Shown piece by piece: positions 45,353-54,000 of a stretch of DNA of 64,000 nucleotides. A model generated the notes under the pieces. That model was not told the DNA's origin. It saw only the letters and a program-made list of their open reading frames with translations, and did not search any database. A program made the translations under genes and the position numbers. Numbering within the stretch: the first letter of the stretch is position 1; the number at the start of each line of letters is the position of its first letter. This DNA comes from Yoonia sp. F2084L. Its GTDB lineage: Bacteria > Pseudomonadota > Alphaproteobacteria > Rhodobacterales > Rhodobacteraceae. The stretch covers positions 372,001 to 436,000 of the forward strand of contig NZ_JALKAH010000001.1 in the NCBI RefSeq assembly GCF_023015625.1, written 5' to 3'.

Positions 45353-46819
45353 ATGACGATACCCGCCGAAATCCAGTTCAAAGAGGTCGATCTTGATGCG
45401 GTGGCAGATGCCCCCGGGAAGGTGGTGGTCTTTATCGACGCGGACGGAAAACTGGATGCAGGCGCGCGCAAGGTGAACACGCTGACCCGCAAGGCTTTGA
45501 CGCGGTTTATCGAGAGTGACGCTTTTGAAAAGATGAGTGCCGGTGATGTCGGCTCATTAGGATATCCGGGTGGTTTGGCCGCCGCTGCGGTCTGCGTGGT
45601 CAAGCTTGGTCGCAGGCCAAGCAGCCAAGAGGCGCGCAAGGCCGGTGCGCAACTGGCTAAGCAACAAGGGGATCATGATCTGCTGGTGATCGCCGGGATG
45701 ATTGCACGGGCGGATGAAATTGCTCTTGGACTGGCGCTGCGTGGGTATAAGTTTGACGTTCATAAGACAGCTGACAGCAAACCTGCGGCGGCGATCACCT
45801 TTATGGTGTCCAAGCCCGAAGCGGTCGCAAAGTCTGCCGCGCCGATGGCGGCTATTGCCGAAGGCGTGTTTTTCACCCGTGATCTGACCAATGAACCGGC
45901 CAATGTGTTGACCACTGATGATTTCGCGGCCCGCTTGGCGGCGATGCAGGAACTAGGGTTGGATGTTGAAATCCTTGAAGAGGATGAACTGGCCAAACTG
46001 GGCATGCGAACGCTTTTGAGCGTTGGTCAAGGCTCGGTCAGCCCGTCCAAGGTTGTTGTGATGTCGTGGAACGGTGGCGGTAAGGAAGCGCCCTTTGCGC
46101 TGGTCGGTAAAGGTGTGGTGTTTGATACCGGTGGCATCAGCCTGAAACCGCCCGCTGGCATGGAAGACATGACGATGGATATGGGCGGTGCTGGCGTTGT
46201 GGCAGGGGTCATGCGCACGCTGGCACTACGCAAGGCCAAAGCAAATGTCGTGGGCCTTGTTGGCTTGGTAGAAAACATGCCGTCGGGCAATGCGACCCGC
46301 CCCGGCGATGTGGTAAAATCCATGAAGGGTGACACGGTCGAGATCATCAACACGGACGCCGAAGGCCGTTTGGTGCTGGCCGATGTGCTATGGTACGCGC
46401 AAGAACGGTTCAAACCGGTTGGCATGATCAATCTTGCGACCTTAACTGGTGCCATTTTGGTCGCTTTGGGACATGAAAATGCCGGGCTGTTTTCGAACTC
46501 TGACGAATTGAGCGACGCATTTTTGAAAGCCGCCGCATCTGAAGGCGAAGGCGCGTGGCGGATGCCAATGGCGCCTGCTTATGATGATCTGCTGAAATCG
46601 CGCATTGCGGATATGAAGAATGTGGGTGGGCGCATGGCGGGCTCAATCACGGCAGCGCAATTCTTGCAGCGTTTTGTAAAGGACGATGTGCCTTGGGCGC
46701 ATTTGGATATCGCAGGGACCGCAAGCGTGAAGAAAGAGACAGCGCTGGCACCCGCAGGGGCAACAGGCTGGGGTGTTATGGCACTGAACCGCTTGATTGC
46801 CGACAAATACGAAAGCTGA
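45353..46819 (+). CDS. pepA: Leucyl aminopeptidase, M17 family
   Basis: A 488-residue cytosolic zinc/manganese peptidase that trims N-terminal leucine and other residues. Catalytic domain with GKGVVFDTGGISLKP (about residue 253) and the signature NTDAEGRL (333-340). ATG 45353 has TGAGGAGTAA upstream. It is followed four bases later by holC, a pairing seen in many proteobacteria. Confidence 0.96.
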   Translation: MTIPAEIQFKEVDLDAVADAPGKVVVFIDADGKLDAGARKVNTLTRKALTRFIESDAFEKMSAGDVGSLGYPGGLAAAAVCVVKLGRRPSSQEARKAGAQLAKQQGDHDLLVIAGMIARADEIALGLALRGYKFDVHKTADSKPAAAITFMVSKPEAVAKSAAPMAAIAEGVFFTRDLTNEPANVLTTDDFAARLAAMQELGLDVEILEEDELAKLGMRTLLSVGQGSVSPSKVVVMSWNGGGKEAPFALVGKGVVFDTGGISLKPPAGMEDMTMDMGGAGVVAGVMRTLALRKAKANVVGLVGLVENMPSGNATRPGDVVKSMKGDTVEIINTDAEGRLVLADVLWYAQERFKPVGMINLATLTGAILVALGHENAGLFSNSDELSDAFLKAAASEGEGAWRMPMAPAYDDLLKSRIADMKNVGGRMAGSITAAQFLQRFVKDDVPWAHLDIAGTASVKKETALAPAGATGWGVMALNRLIADKYES

Positions 46820-46822
46820 TCC

Positions 46823-47275
46823 ATGGGTGCTGCGTTCTTTTATCACCTCACTGACAGCCCGCTTGAGGCGACTTTGCCAATGCTTGTGGGTAAAGCGCGC
46901 GGTGCGGGCTGGCGTGTTCTGGTGCGCGGAAAGGATGCAGATCTGCTGAAACGGCTGGACGACGTTTTGTGGCAAGGGCCTGACGATGGGTTCGTGCCAC
47001 ATGGTTTGGCCGGAGGGCCGCATGACGCCGATCAGCCCGTGCTGCTGGGCGATGTGTCCAGTGATGGTTTTGGTTGCCTGATGAGCGTGGCAGGTGCCGA
47101 TGTGACTGCGGATGAAGTGGGTGCGCTAGAGCGAATCTGTATTTTGTTTGATGGTCATGATGTTGCCGCATTGGAGCATGCGCGCAGGCAGTGGAAGGTG
47201 CTGACAGACGCGGGGTGTGCTGCCCAGTATTGGGCGCAAGAAGGTGGGCGTTGGACGAAGAAGGCTGAGAAGTAA
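46823..47275 (+). CDS. holC: DNA polymerase III subunit chi
   Basis: A 150-residue clamp-loader accessory subunit that links the replicase to SSB. Recognised by FYHLTDSPLEATLPMLVGKARGAGWRVLVRG (split) and DDVLWQGPDDGFVPHGL, and by its position after pepA. Its stop codon lies inside a 26-base perfect palindrome. Confidence 0.92.
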   Translation: MGAAFFYHLTDSPLEATLPMLVGKARGAGWRVLVRGKDADLLKRLDDVLWQGPDDGFVPHGLAGGPHDADQPVLLGDVSSDGFGCLMSVAGADVTADEVGALERICILFDGHDVAALEHARRQWKVLTDAGCAAQYWAQEGGRWTKKAEK

Positions 47276-47297
47276 GGTGGATCATGATCCACCTTAC
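47272..47297. terminator. 26-base perfect palindrome between convergent genes
   Basis: GTAAGGTGGATCA and its exact complement TGATCCACCTTAC adjoin. The palindrome includes the holC stop (47273-47275) and lies 17 bases from the 3' end of the converging lipoprotein gene. It has no T tract on either side, so it could act as a bidirectional terminator, an mRNA-stabilising end or a protein-binding site. Terminator is the most economical reading. Confidence 0.55.
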
Positions 47298-47314
47298 CTG
47301 CAGCACATTTTGAC

Positions 47315-47410
47315 CTAGAACTGAAAACTTGAATCGAAGTCTTCGGGCAGTTCCGCAGGCTGCGGCGCACAGGCGCTCAGAACCAAGAAGAGTGCGATTG
47401 CCCTGATCAT
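47315..47410 (-). CDS. Micro-lipoprotein, 31 residues
   Basis: ATG 47410 overlaps the stop of the aspartic protease gene (ATGA), and the frame ends at TAG 47315-47317. The product MIRAIALFLVLSACAPQPAE... has a lipobox (LSAC, Cys14), leaving about 18 mature residues, acidic and ending DSSFQF. The overlap and the lipobox together make it unlikely to be chance. No function can be given; it may be a small envelope factor linked to the protease. Confidence 0.6.
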   Translation of the reverse strand: MIRAIALFLVLSACAPQPAELPEDFDSSFQF

Positions 47411-47985
47411 CGGTTCAGCACCAGTTGACCATCTGCAATTTCGATCCTGTCATAAAGGCCAAGATAGGTCATCCCCAGCAGGGAGCTGTCCATCGCGCCG
47501 GCATTGACGACTGCCGGGATGTTGCGATCTTCAATTCCGCCAAGCGTGACAAGGCTGAGTGTCACGGGCGCTGTGCGCACGACGCCATTGGCGGTAAAGG
47601 CCGACCCTGTGAAATCGAGATCGAGAATATCGAATCCGAGGCGGACGGCGTCATCTTGCGACAAGACAACCTGGCTCGCACCTGTATCGACAACAAAACG
47701 GACGGGTTTATTGTTGATTTCAAGGGTCAGATGATAATGGCCATCATTGCCGCGCGGCACGGCGACGGTGCGGTCGTCAATAATCGCCTGGCGCGGGTTC
47801 ACATCACCGCTGATGTCCTCCCACAGCCCATAGGCCCCGATGACGCCAATAAAGATCAGCGCCCAGATCGCGGCTTGTTGTGTCATTTTGCCCATATTGC
47901 TGCGCCCGGCCACAATGGCAGAGCCGGCAATGGCGGCCCCCAGAAGGACCAGATAGGTCAGTTGCATGATTTGATCTGTGCTCAT
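47407..47985 (-). CDS. Membrane-anchored retropepsin-like aspartic protease, TIGR02281 type
   Basis: A 192-residue protein from ATG 47985 (frame open to 48036). Two N-terminal membrane segments (about residues 8-25 and 38-56) are followed by a periplasmic retropepsin domain with one catalytic motif, FVVDTGASQVVLS, so the active form should be a dimer. It starts 16 bases after the marC stop and overlaps the micro-lipoprotein gene. Confidence 0.87.
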   Translation of the reverse strand: MSTDQIMQLTYLVLLGAAIAGSAIVAGRSNMGKMTQQAAIWALIFIGVIGAYGLWEDISGDVNPRQAIIDDRTVAVPRGNDGHYHLTLEINNKPVRFVVDTGASQVVLSQDDAVRLGFDILDLDFTGSAFTANGVVRTAPVTLSLVTLGGIEDRNIPAVVNAGAMDSSLLGMTYLGLYDRIEIADGQLVLNR

Positions 47986-48001
47986 GGCATGAATATAGGC
48001 A

Positions 48002-48631
48002 TTAACCGCCGATCCCAAAACCCCGCAGGCCATCAAGCACGAACTGCACGGCCAGCGCGGCCAGCAGCATGCCCAACACGCGGGTCACGATGTTCAGTCC
48101 GGTTTTGCCCAAAACGCGCTCAATCGCCGGAGCGGCGAGGAAGGCCAGAAGCACGATCATGAGAACGGCGATGATGACGCCTGCAATGGCCCCCATGTCG
48201 GCGGCCCCTTGTGCTTCACCAGCCAGCAGGATCACCGTTGTGATGGCCCCGGGCCCGACGATCAATGGCAGCGAAAGAGGGAACACGGATGGGTCATCGT
48301 GGTGTTCTGCCTGGCCTTCGGCGGCATTGTCTTCGCGGCGGGCTTGGCGGCGCTGAAACAGCATGTCGAGCGCTGTCAGAAATAGCAGGATGCCGCCTGC
48401 GATACGGAATGCATCCATGGAGATACCAATGAACCCGAGCACCGCTTCGCCCAAGAACAGGAAAACCATCATCAGGCTGCTGGCGACAAAGAACGCCCGG
48501 ATTGCGATGGCGCGTCTTTGGGCCGCGTTCATGCCTTGGGTCAGCGCGATGAAGACAGGTGCCAGACCCGGTGGGTCGATAATGATAAACAGCGTGGTGA
48601 AGGCTGCGATGAGTGCAGGGATTTCGGTCAT
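48002..48631 (-). CDS. MarC family integral membrane protein
   Basis: A 209-residue protein with about six membrane segments (for example FTTLFIIIDPPGLAPVF at the N-terminus). The MarC family has unproven function; an early link to multiple antibiotic resistance was not upheld. One loop is highly charged (QRRQARREDNAAEGQAEHHDD). It is downstream of the ABC-F gene by 87 bases, which contain repeat copy 3. Confidence 0.9.
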   Translation of the reverse strand: MTEIPALIAAFTTLFIIIDPPGLAPVFIALTQGMNAAQRRAIAIRAFFVASSLMMVFLFLGEAVLGFIGISMDAFRIAGGILLFLTALDMLFQRRQARREDNAAEGQAEHHDDPSVFPLSLPLIVGPGAITTVILLAGEAQGAADMGAIAGVIIAVLMIVLLAFLAAPAIERVLGKTGLNIVTRVLGMLLAALAVQFVLDGLRGFGIGG

Positions 48632-48683
48632 GTTATTCTGTCTGACAGAGGCTTGCAGGGTGTTGCAAGCTCTGGTTGCCTCC

Positions 48684-48710
48684 GGCGGAAGTTTGATTGG
48701 ACGAAGAAAG
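48684..48710 (+). repeat. Dispersed intergenic repeat, copy 3
   Basis: Matches copies at 32692 and 37838. It lies between marC and the 3' end of the ABC-F gene, eight bases before that gene's stop codon (48719), preceded by CCTCCGGCGG, a GC-rich head also seen in degraded form before copy 2. Confidence 0.85.
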
Positions 48711-48718
48711 TCAGGGGG

Positions 48719-50572
48719 TCAGGTTTTTTCAGCCTTTTCGAGTTTTTCAAGGGCCGCCATCCACATGGCCTCAGCCCGTTCCAACCCGTCCATGACTTCT
48801 GCGTATTTCTTGTTCCAGGTTGCCAGCTCGCCTGCTTTGCCGTCCTCATAAAGCACAGGATCGGCGAGTTTTTTGGCGAGCTTATCGCGCATATCGTTGA
48901 TCTTTTTGACCCGCTCTTCGTTTTTGCGCACGTCGGAACGCAGCGCCATAATCGCCTCGCGTGAAGGTCTGGCGACTTTTGCAGGCTTGGGTTTGTCCTT
49001 TTCGCCGGGTTTTTCCGGTGTCAGCAGCATTTTCCGGTAAGTTTGCAGGTCTTCGTCGTAAGGTTTGACATGGCCGTCTTTGACCAACCAAAGCCGGTCG
49101 GCAACCATGCTTAAGAGGTGCATATCGTGGCTGACAAGGATGACCGCACCGGAATAGGCGGTCAATGCTTCAACCAGTGCTTCGCGGCTTTCGATATCGA
49201 GGTGGTTTGTCGGCTCGTCGAGGATCAGCAGGTGCGGCGCGGGCAGGGTGGCCAGCAACAGCGACAGGCGCGCCTTTTGTCCACCAGACAGACGCCCGAC
49301 CTCGGTGTCGGCTTGGTCTGCGCCAAGGCCGAAACTGGCAAGCCGTGCGCGCAGCTTGGCTTGGCCTTCGTGCGCGCGTTCGCGCATCAGGTGATCAAGT
49401 GGTGTTTCATCAATGTAGAGTTCGTCCACTTGGTGTTGGGCGAAAAAGCCGATCCGCAGTTTGTTGGATGTCACCATTTTGCCGCTGGCGATGGCCAGAC
49501 GGTCGGACAGCATTTTGGATAGCGTAGATTTTCCTTCACCGTTGCGGCCCAAGAGCGCAATGCGGTCATCCTGGTCGATCCGCAGGTTCAGGTCGCGCAG
49601 GATGATGGTTTCACCGTAACCCACGGACGCGCCTTCAGTGGCGATGATGGGGGGGGAGAGTTCTTCGGGCCTGGGGAAGGTGAAAACAGTGCGTGCCGCG
49701 TCTTCGGGCGCACGGATTGTTTCCATCTTCTCAAGCGCCTTGACACGTGATTGCGCTTGCTTTGCCTTCGATGCCTTGGCTTTGAACCTGTCCACAAAGG
49801 CTTGCAGGTGTTCGCGCTTGGCGTCTTGCTTTTTGGCTGCTGACGCCAGCAAAGCCCGCTTTTGCGCGCGTTGCTTGGCAAACATATCGTAGGTGCCTGT
49901 GTAGTAGATCAGCCCTTTGTCTTCGAGGTGCAGGATGCCGCCCACCGAGCGGTTCAAAAGCTCGCGGTCATGGCTGACGATCAGTACGGTGTGGGGGTAT
50001 TTGACCAGATAAGCCTCAAGCCAAAGTGCGCCTTCAAGGTCGAGGTAGTTTGTCGGTTCGTCCAGCAAGAGCAGGTCGGGTTCCGAGAAGAGGACGGCGG
50101 CCAATGCCACACGCATCCGCCAGCCGCCCGAAAAGGCAGAGCAAGGCATTTGTTGTTCTGCATGCGTAAAACCAAGACCACGCAGGATGGTCGCGGCTCG
50201 CGCTTCGGCGGACCACGCTTCGATATCTGCCAGCCGGGTTTGCACCTCGGCGATGCGTGCGGGGTCCGTGGCGGTTTCCGCCTCGGCCAGCAATGCCTCG
50301 CGTTCGGTGTCGGCGCGCAGGACGGTGTTGATCAACGACACTTCGTTGCCGGGCACTTCCTGGCTGACGCCACCGATTTTCCAACCTCTTGGAATACTGA
50401 CAGAGCCGGTGTCCAGCACCATCTCGCCTCGGATCACCCGAAAGAGCGTGGTCTTGCCAGAGCCATTGCGGCCGACAAGCCCGACCTTGTGGCCGGTGGG
50501 AATAGTAACTGTCGCGTGTTCGACCAGCGTGCGGCCTTCGACGGAGTAGGTGATGTCTGAAATCTTGAGCAT
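48719..50572 (-). CDS. ABC-F family ATP-binding protein, YheS-like
   Basis: A 617-residue soluble ABC protein with two nucleotide-binding domains: Walker A GRNGSGKTT and GRNGEGKST, signatures FSGGWRMR and LSGGQKARL, Walker B LLDEPTNYLD and ILDEPTNHLD. The inter-domain linker is a long charged helical hairpin (QAFVDRFKAKASKAKQAQSR, about residues 245-290), as in translation-associated ABC-F proteins. A C-terminal coiled coil follows. ATG 50572 is chosen; the frame extends upstream without similarity. Confidence 0.93.
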   Translation of the reverse strand: MLKISDITYSVEGRTLVEHATVTIPTGHKVGLVGRNGSGKTTLFRVIRGEMVLDTGSVSIPRGWKIGGVSQEVPGNEVSLINTVLRADTEREALLAEAETATDPARIAEVQTRLADIEAWSAEARAATILRGLGFTHAEQQMPCSAFSGGWRMRVALAAVLFSEPDLLLLDEPTNYLDLEGALWLEAYLVKYPHTVLIVSHDRELLNRSVGGILHLEDKGLIYYTGTYDMFAKQRAQKRALLASAAKKQDAKREHLQAFVDRFKAKASKAKQAQSRVKALEKMETIRAPEDAARTVFTFPRPEELSPPIIATEGASVGYGETIILRDLNLRIDQDDRIALLGRNGEGKSTLSKMLSDRLAIASGKMVTSNKLRIGFFAQHQVDELYIDETPLDHLMRERAHEGQAKLRARLASFGLGADQADTEVGRLSGGQKARLSLLLATLPAPHLLILDEPTNHLDIESREALVEALTAYSGAVILVSHDMHLLSMVADRLWLVKDGHVKPYDEDLQTYRKMLLTPEKPGEKDKPKPAKVARPSREAIMALRSDVRKNEERVKKINDMRDKLAKKLADPVLYEDGKAGELATWNKKYAEVMDGLERAEAMWMAALEKLEKAEKT

Positions 50573-50657
50573 GAGGCGGCTATGATTGATCCTTTGTGCG
50601 GGGTCAATTGGGTGTTTGGCTAGCGCATTGGTTTGGGTGTGTTTAAGCACGCGGGGG

Positions 50658-51545
50658 ATGGACAGTGCCCGCACCACATTTATCGCGACTTTGGTGGTGA
50701 TCGCGACCGGAACCCTGTGGGGGTTCTATTGGATGCCGGTACGCAAGATTGCAGAGCTTGGGCTGACGGGCGCCTGGGGCACTTTGGCGATTGTGGCGGC
50801 GGCTGCGATGCTGTTGGCCCCGCTGGGGTGGCGTGGACGGCGGGCGTTGATGGCATCGCATCCGATTGCGCTGGCGTCTGTTGCCTTGGGTGGCTTGGCC
50901 TTTCTGCTGTATTCGGTTGGTTTCCTTTATGGGCGTGTGGCGATCATCGTGATCCTGTTCTTTCTGACACCGGTGTGGAGCACGCTGATCGGGCGTTATC
51001 TGATGGGGTGGCCGATCTCGCGGTTGCGTGTCTTGGCGTTGGTCGTGGGCGTGGCAGGGCTTGCGATTATGCTGGGCGGGGATGGTGCGTTGCCGATCCC
51101 GCGTGGCTTAGGCGACTGGTTTGGGCTGACATCAGGGTTGTTGTGGGCCGTGGCGACCGTGGGCATTCGCGTCAAGGCGACCGCAGGGCCGGGTGAGACG
51201 GCCTTTGTCTTTGCGGCGGGGGCTGTGCTGGGTGGCTTGATCATTGCGCCACTGTTGGAGCCTGCGCCGAACGTGGGCAGTTTTGCTGATCCCGTGCAAC
51301 TGGCGTTTTGGGTGTGTCTGACCGGCGCGCTTTGGTGGGCTATGTCGATGGGCGGATTGATGTGGGCCGCGACCAAACTGGACCCTGCGCGCGTTGGCAT
51401 CTTGTTGATGGCAGAGGTCCTGATTGCGTCTGTCACGGCGGCCCTTATCGCAGGTGAAACGCTGTCCACATCTGAAGTCATCGGCGGTCTTTTGGTCGTG
51501 GTGGCGGGCGTGTTTGAGATTTGGCCAGAGCGCGAACGCAGTTAG
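50658..51545 (+). CDS. DMT superfamily (EamA-type) transporter
   Basis: A 295-residue membrane protein with about ten helices in two EamA-like halves (VVIATGTLWGFYWMPVRK and GLTSGLLWAVATVGIRVKA). Substrate unknown; drug/metabolite export. ATG 50658 has CGGGGG upstream. Divergent from the ABC-F gene by 85 bases and 38 bases before the MFS gene. Confidence 0.88.
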   Translation: MDSARTTFIATLVVIATGTLWGFYWMPVRKIAELGLTGAWGTLAIVAAAAMLLAPLGWRGRRALMASHPIALASVALGGLAFLLYSVGFLYGRVAIIVILFFLTPVWSTLIGRYLMGWPISRLRVLALVVGVAGLAIMLGGDGALPIPRGLGDWFGLTSGLLWAVATVGIRVKATAGPGETAFVFAAGAVLGGLIIAPLLEPAPNVGSFADPVQLAFWVCLTGALWWAMSMGGLMWAATKLDPARVGILLMAEVLIASVTAALIAGETLSTSEVIGGLLVVVAGVFEIWPERERS

Positions 51546-51583
51546 TGCTACCTCTGCGACAAAACGCGCATTAGAACTGGCTT

Positions 51584-52813
51584 ATGACCGCAAGCCAAAC
51601 AGCCAGCGCGAACCGCAATGTCGCCCTTTATCCGTGGTTCAAGCTGTTTCGCAGTTTGATGTTCACGCAGGCGGTTTGGTTTCTCTATTTTCAGACCACA
51701 CTGACCCCGGCCCAAGCGATCATGCTTTATGCGATTGGTGATTTGGCGACGACGGTGCTTGAGGTGCCGTCGGGCTATGCCTCTGACCGGATCGGGCGGC
51801 GGTTTACGCTGCTTTTGGCGGGCATTTGTAGCGCCACGGGGGCGCTATTGCTGGGACTTGCAGATAGCTTTGCTGTCTTTGTGCTGGCACAAGTTGTGCT
51901 GGGGGCAGGCGGGGCGTTCATATCCGGGACCGACAGTGCGTTCTTGTATGAATCGTTGTCTGCTGCCGGACGAGAGGCGGAAACCGAGGCGCAAGAACTG
52001 AAAGCATGGCGGTTTTCGTTTACTGCGCTGGCTCTTTCTGCGGCGACGGGCGGGGCAATCGCGCTCTATTCCTACAGTGCGACATTCGTCCTGACGGCGG
52101 TTTGCATGGCCGCGTCATTCGTCATTTCGTTGCAGTTTCGCGATCAGCATGGCGGGGCAGTGAGGCCGCAAGCCGGTGAGGTCGTGCGCTTTGGATCGCT
52201 GCGCACCGCGCTGAAAACTCCGGTGTTGATCTGGCTCTTTGCACTAAGCGTGCTGATGTATGTATTCAGCCATATCCCTTATGTTTTCGGGCAGCCGTTT
52301 ATTCAGGATGCGCTGAATACTGTGGGACTGAGGCAGGAGGCCCCCTGGATCAGTGGGATCGTAACCACGACGATGATGATCATCTCGGTGATTGCGTCTC
52401 TGTTTGCCAAAACGCTGCGGGACCGGATCGGGCTGATAGCGATCCTTCTGTTGGCTTTTGGGATGCAGATTGCCCTGTCGGGTGTTCTTGCGTTGACGAA
52501 TGCGCCGATTGTGATCGCGATCTTGCTGCTGCGCATGGTGCCTGACGCGTTCTCGCGGCCCTTTATTGTCGCGCGTATTCAGCCGGAATTGAACGATGAC
52601 GCGCGGGCCACCTATCTGTCGTTGCAAAGCCTTGGTGGACGCATTCTTTTTGCGACTACGCTGTTTTTGGCCTCTGCATCGACGGAGCAGACGGGCGATA
52701 TGGCTTTCGCCGACATCCAGTTCATCTTGGGCAGTTATGTCGTGGTGGGTATCATTTGCCTGTCAGCGCTCGCCATCTTTGCCCGAGGCTTGCCAATCAA
52801 CGCGAAAACCTGA
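51584..52813 (+). CDS. MFS transporter
   Basis: A 409-residue protein with about twelve membrane segments. The loop between helices 2 and 3 reads GYASDRIGRRFTLLL, the MFS A-motif. Substrate unknown. No regulator is next to it; it may be co-transcribed with the DMT transporter. Confidence 0.9.
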   Translation: MTASQTASANRNVALYPWFKLFRSLMFTQAVWFLYFQTTLTPAQAIMLYAIGDLATTVLEVPSGYASDRIGRRFTLLLAGICSATGALLLGLADSFAVFVLAQVVLGAGGAFISGTDSAFLYESLSAAGREAETEAQELKAWRFSFTALALSAATGGAIALYSYSATFVLTAVCMAASFVISLQFRDQHGGAVRPQAGEVVRFGSLRTALKTPVLIWLFALSVLMYVFSHIPYVFGQPFIQDALNTVGLRQEAPWISGIVTTTMMIISVIASLFAKTLRDRIGLIAILLLAFGMQIALSGVLALTNAPIVIAILLLRMVPDAFSRPFIVARIQPELNDDARATYLSLQSLGGRILFATTLFLASASTEQTGDMAFADIQFILGSYVVVGIICLSALAIFARGLPINAKT

Positions 52814-52909
52814 CAGCATTTCACGGCTTTTCATGGCCAGATGTGCGTGGTAGGGCGCAGCCATCACTGCATCGGGACGCGTCCCGTCCTTAAAACCAAG
52901 AGGCTACAC

Positions 52910-53332
52910 ATGGCTATCCAGCGTACTTTTTCCATCATCAAACCCGACGCCACAAAGCGTAACCTGACCGGCCAGATCGCCGCTAAATTCGAAGAAGCAG
53001 GTCTGCGCATCGTGGCCTCCAAGCGGATCCAGCTGACACTTGCGCAAGCGCAGCAGTTCTACGGCGTCCATTCTGAGCGCCCGTTCTTTGACGAGCTTTG
53101 CGAATTCATGATCTCTGAGCCGATTGTTGTTCAGGTTCTCGAAGGCGAAGACGCGATTGCAAAGAACCGCGAAGTCATGGGTGCAACAAACCCGGCAGAC
53201 GCCGCACCGGGCACGATCCGCAAGGAATTCGCGCTGTCCATCGGCGAGAATTCAGTCCACGGATCCGACGCACCAGAAACAGCCGCCGAAGAGATCGCGT
53301 TCTTCTTTTCCGGGCTTGAGCTGGTCGGTTAA
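52910..53332 (+). CDS. ndk: Nucleoside diphosphate kinase
   Basis: A 140-residue enzyme that equilibrates NTP and dNTP pools through a phosphohistidine. The active-site His is in [30 protein letters not shown] and [18 protein letters not shown] are family signatures. ATG 52910 (frame opens at 52841). Its terminator is located inside the converging DUF4112 gene. Confidence 0.97.
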   Translation: MAIQRTFSIIKPDATKRNLTGQIAAKFEEAGLRIVASKRIQLTLAQAQQFYGVHSERPFFDELCEFMISEPIVVQVLEGEDAIAKNREVMGATNPADAAPGTIRKEFALSIGENSVHGSDAPETAAEEIAFFFSGLELVG

Positions 53333-53748
53333 GCCAGAAGGTTGGGTTGCTCCCAATCAACCGATTTCGAAGCCGTCCGCACCGTTTTGGCGCGGGCGGC
53401 TTTTTTGTTAAGATTGCGCTCTAAGCTGCGGTAATTGCGGATGTTTGCATTATAGATGACGTCGAAAATGTCACCGATGACCGGCACGGTGCCGACGAAA
53501 AAGTCAAGCAGCGTGTTCAGCGTCATATAAGCCAGCGTGCCGGGAGATGCACCCAGCTTGCGCGCCTCATTAATCAGCCAGAGCGATGGTAAGGCGGTCA
53601 AGGCATCACCCACAACAGGGACCAGACCGACGATGTTATCCAGACCCACCGAGATATTGGTGCGGGGGATGTAGAATAACGCGTCCATGCGCCACGCGAC
53701 TTTGCGCAGGCGTGCGAGTTCAAGATCAATGTTTTGCTCTATGTTCAT
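53329..53748 (-). CDS. DUF4112 membrane protein
   Basis: A 139-residue protein with two hydrophobic segments ([22 protein letters not shown] and a second with [17 protein letters not shown]), each with the VPVxGD motif that defines DUF4112. The C-terminus is basic and low in complexity. The start ATG 53748 is preceded by a short ATG-stop frame. It overlaps the last four bases of ndk. Function unknown. Confidence 0.87.
   Translation of the reverse strand: MNIEQNIDLELARLRKVAWRMDALFYIPRTNISVGLDNIVGLVPVVGDALTALPSLWLINEARKLGASPGTLAYMTLNTLLDFFVGTVPVIGDIFDVIYNANIRNYRSLERNLNKKAARAKTVRTASKSVDWEQPNLLA
53372..53406 (+). terminator. Rho-independent terminator of ndk, inside the DUF4112 gene
   Basis: GCCGTCCGC (53372-53380) pairs with GCGGGCGGC (53392-53400) in a 9-base stem with one T-G pair, followed by six T (53401-53406). 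It lies 40 bases beyond the ndk stop, within the C-terminal codons of the converging gene. Confidence 0.85.
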
Positions 53749-54000
53749 ACCATTAACATACACGATTCGAGGGCATATGTGAAGGGTGTTTACTTTGAGG
53801 AGCGTGAGGTCTGCCTTTCCCAACGCTCGAAGGAGAAAGATGTCAGGCCTGCGGGATAAGATAAACTTGGCGACAATCGAAGTTCGGCCGGTTTTTAGAA
53901 CATGTAACAAATGGCAGGTTTGAGTCCAAAGTGGCCATATTTGTGTGGCAGGGCAAATGGCTGCTTTGCGACTTGCAAGTTGAGAGCCAAAGGACAGATA

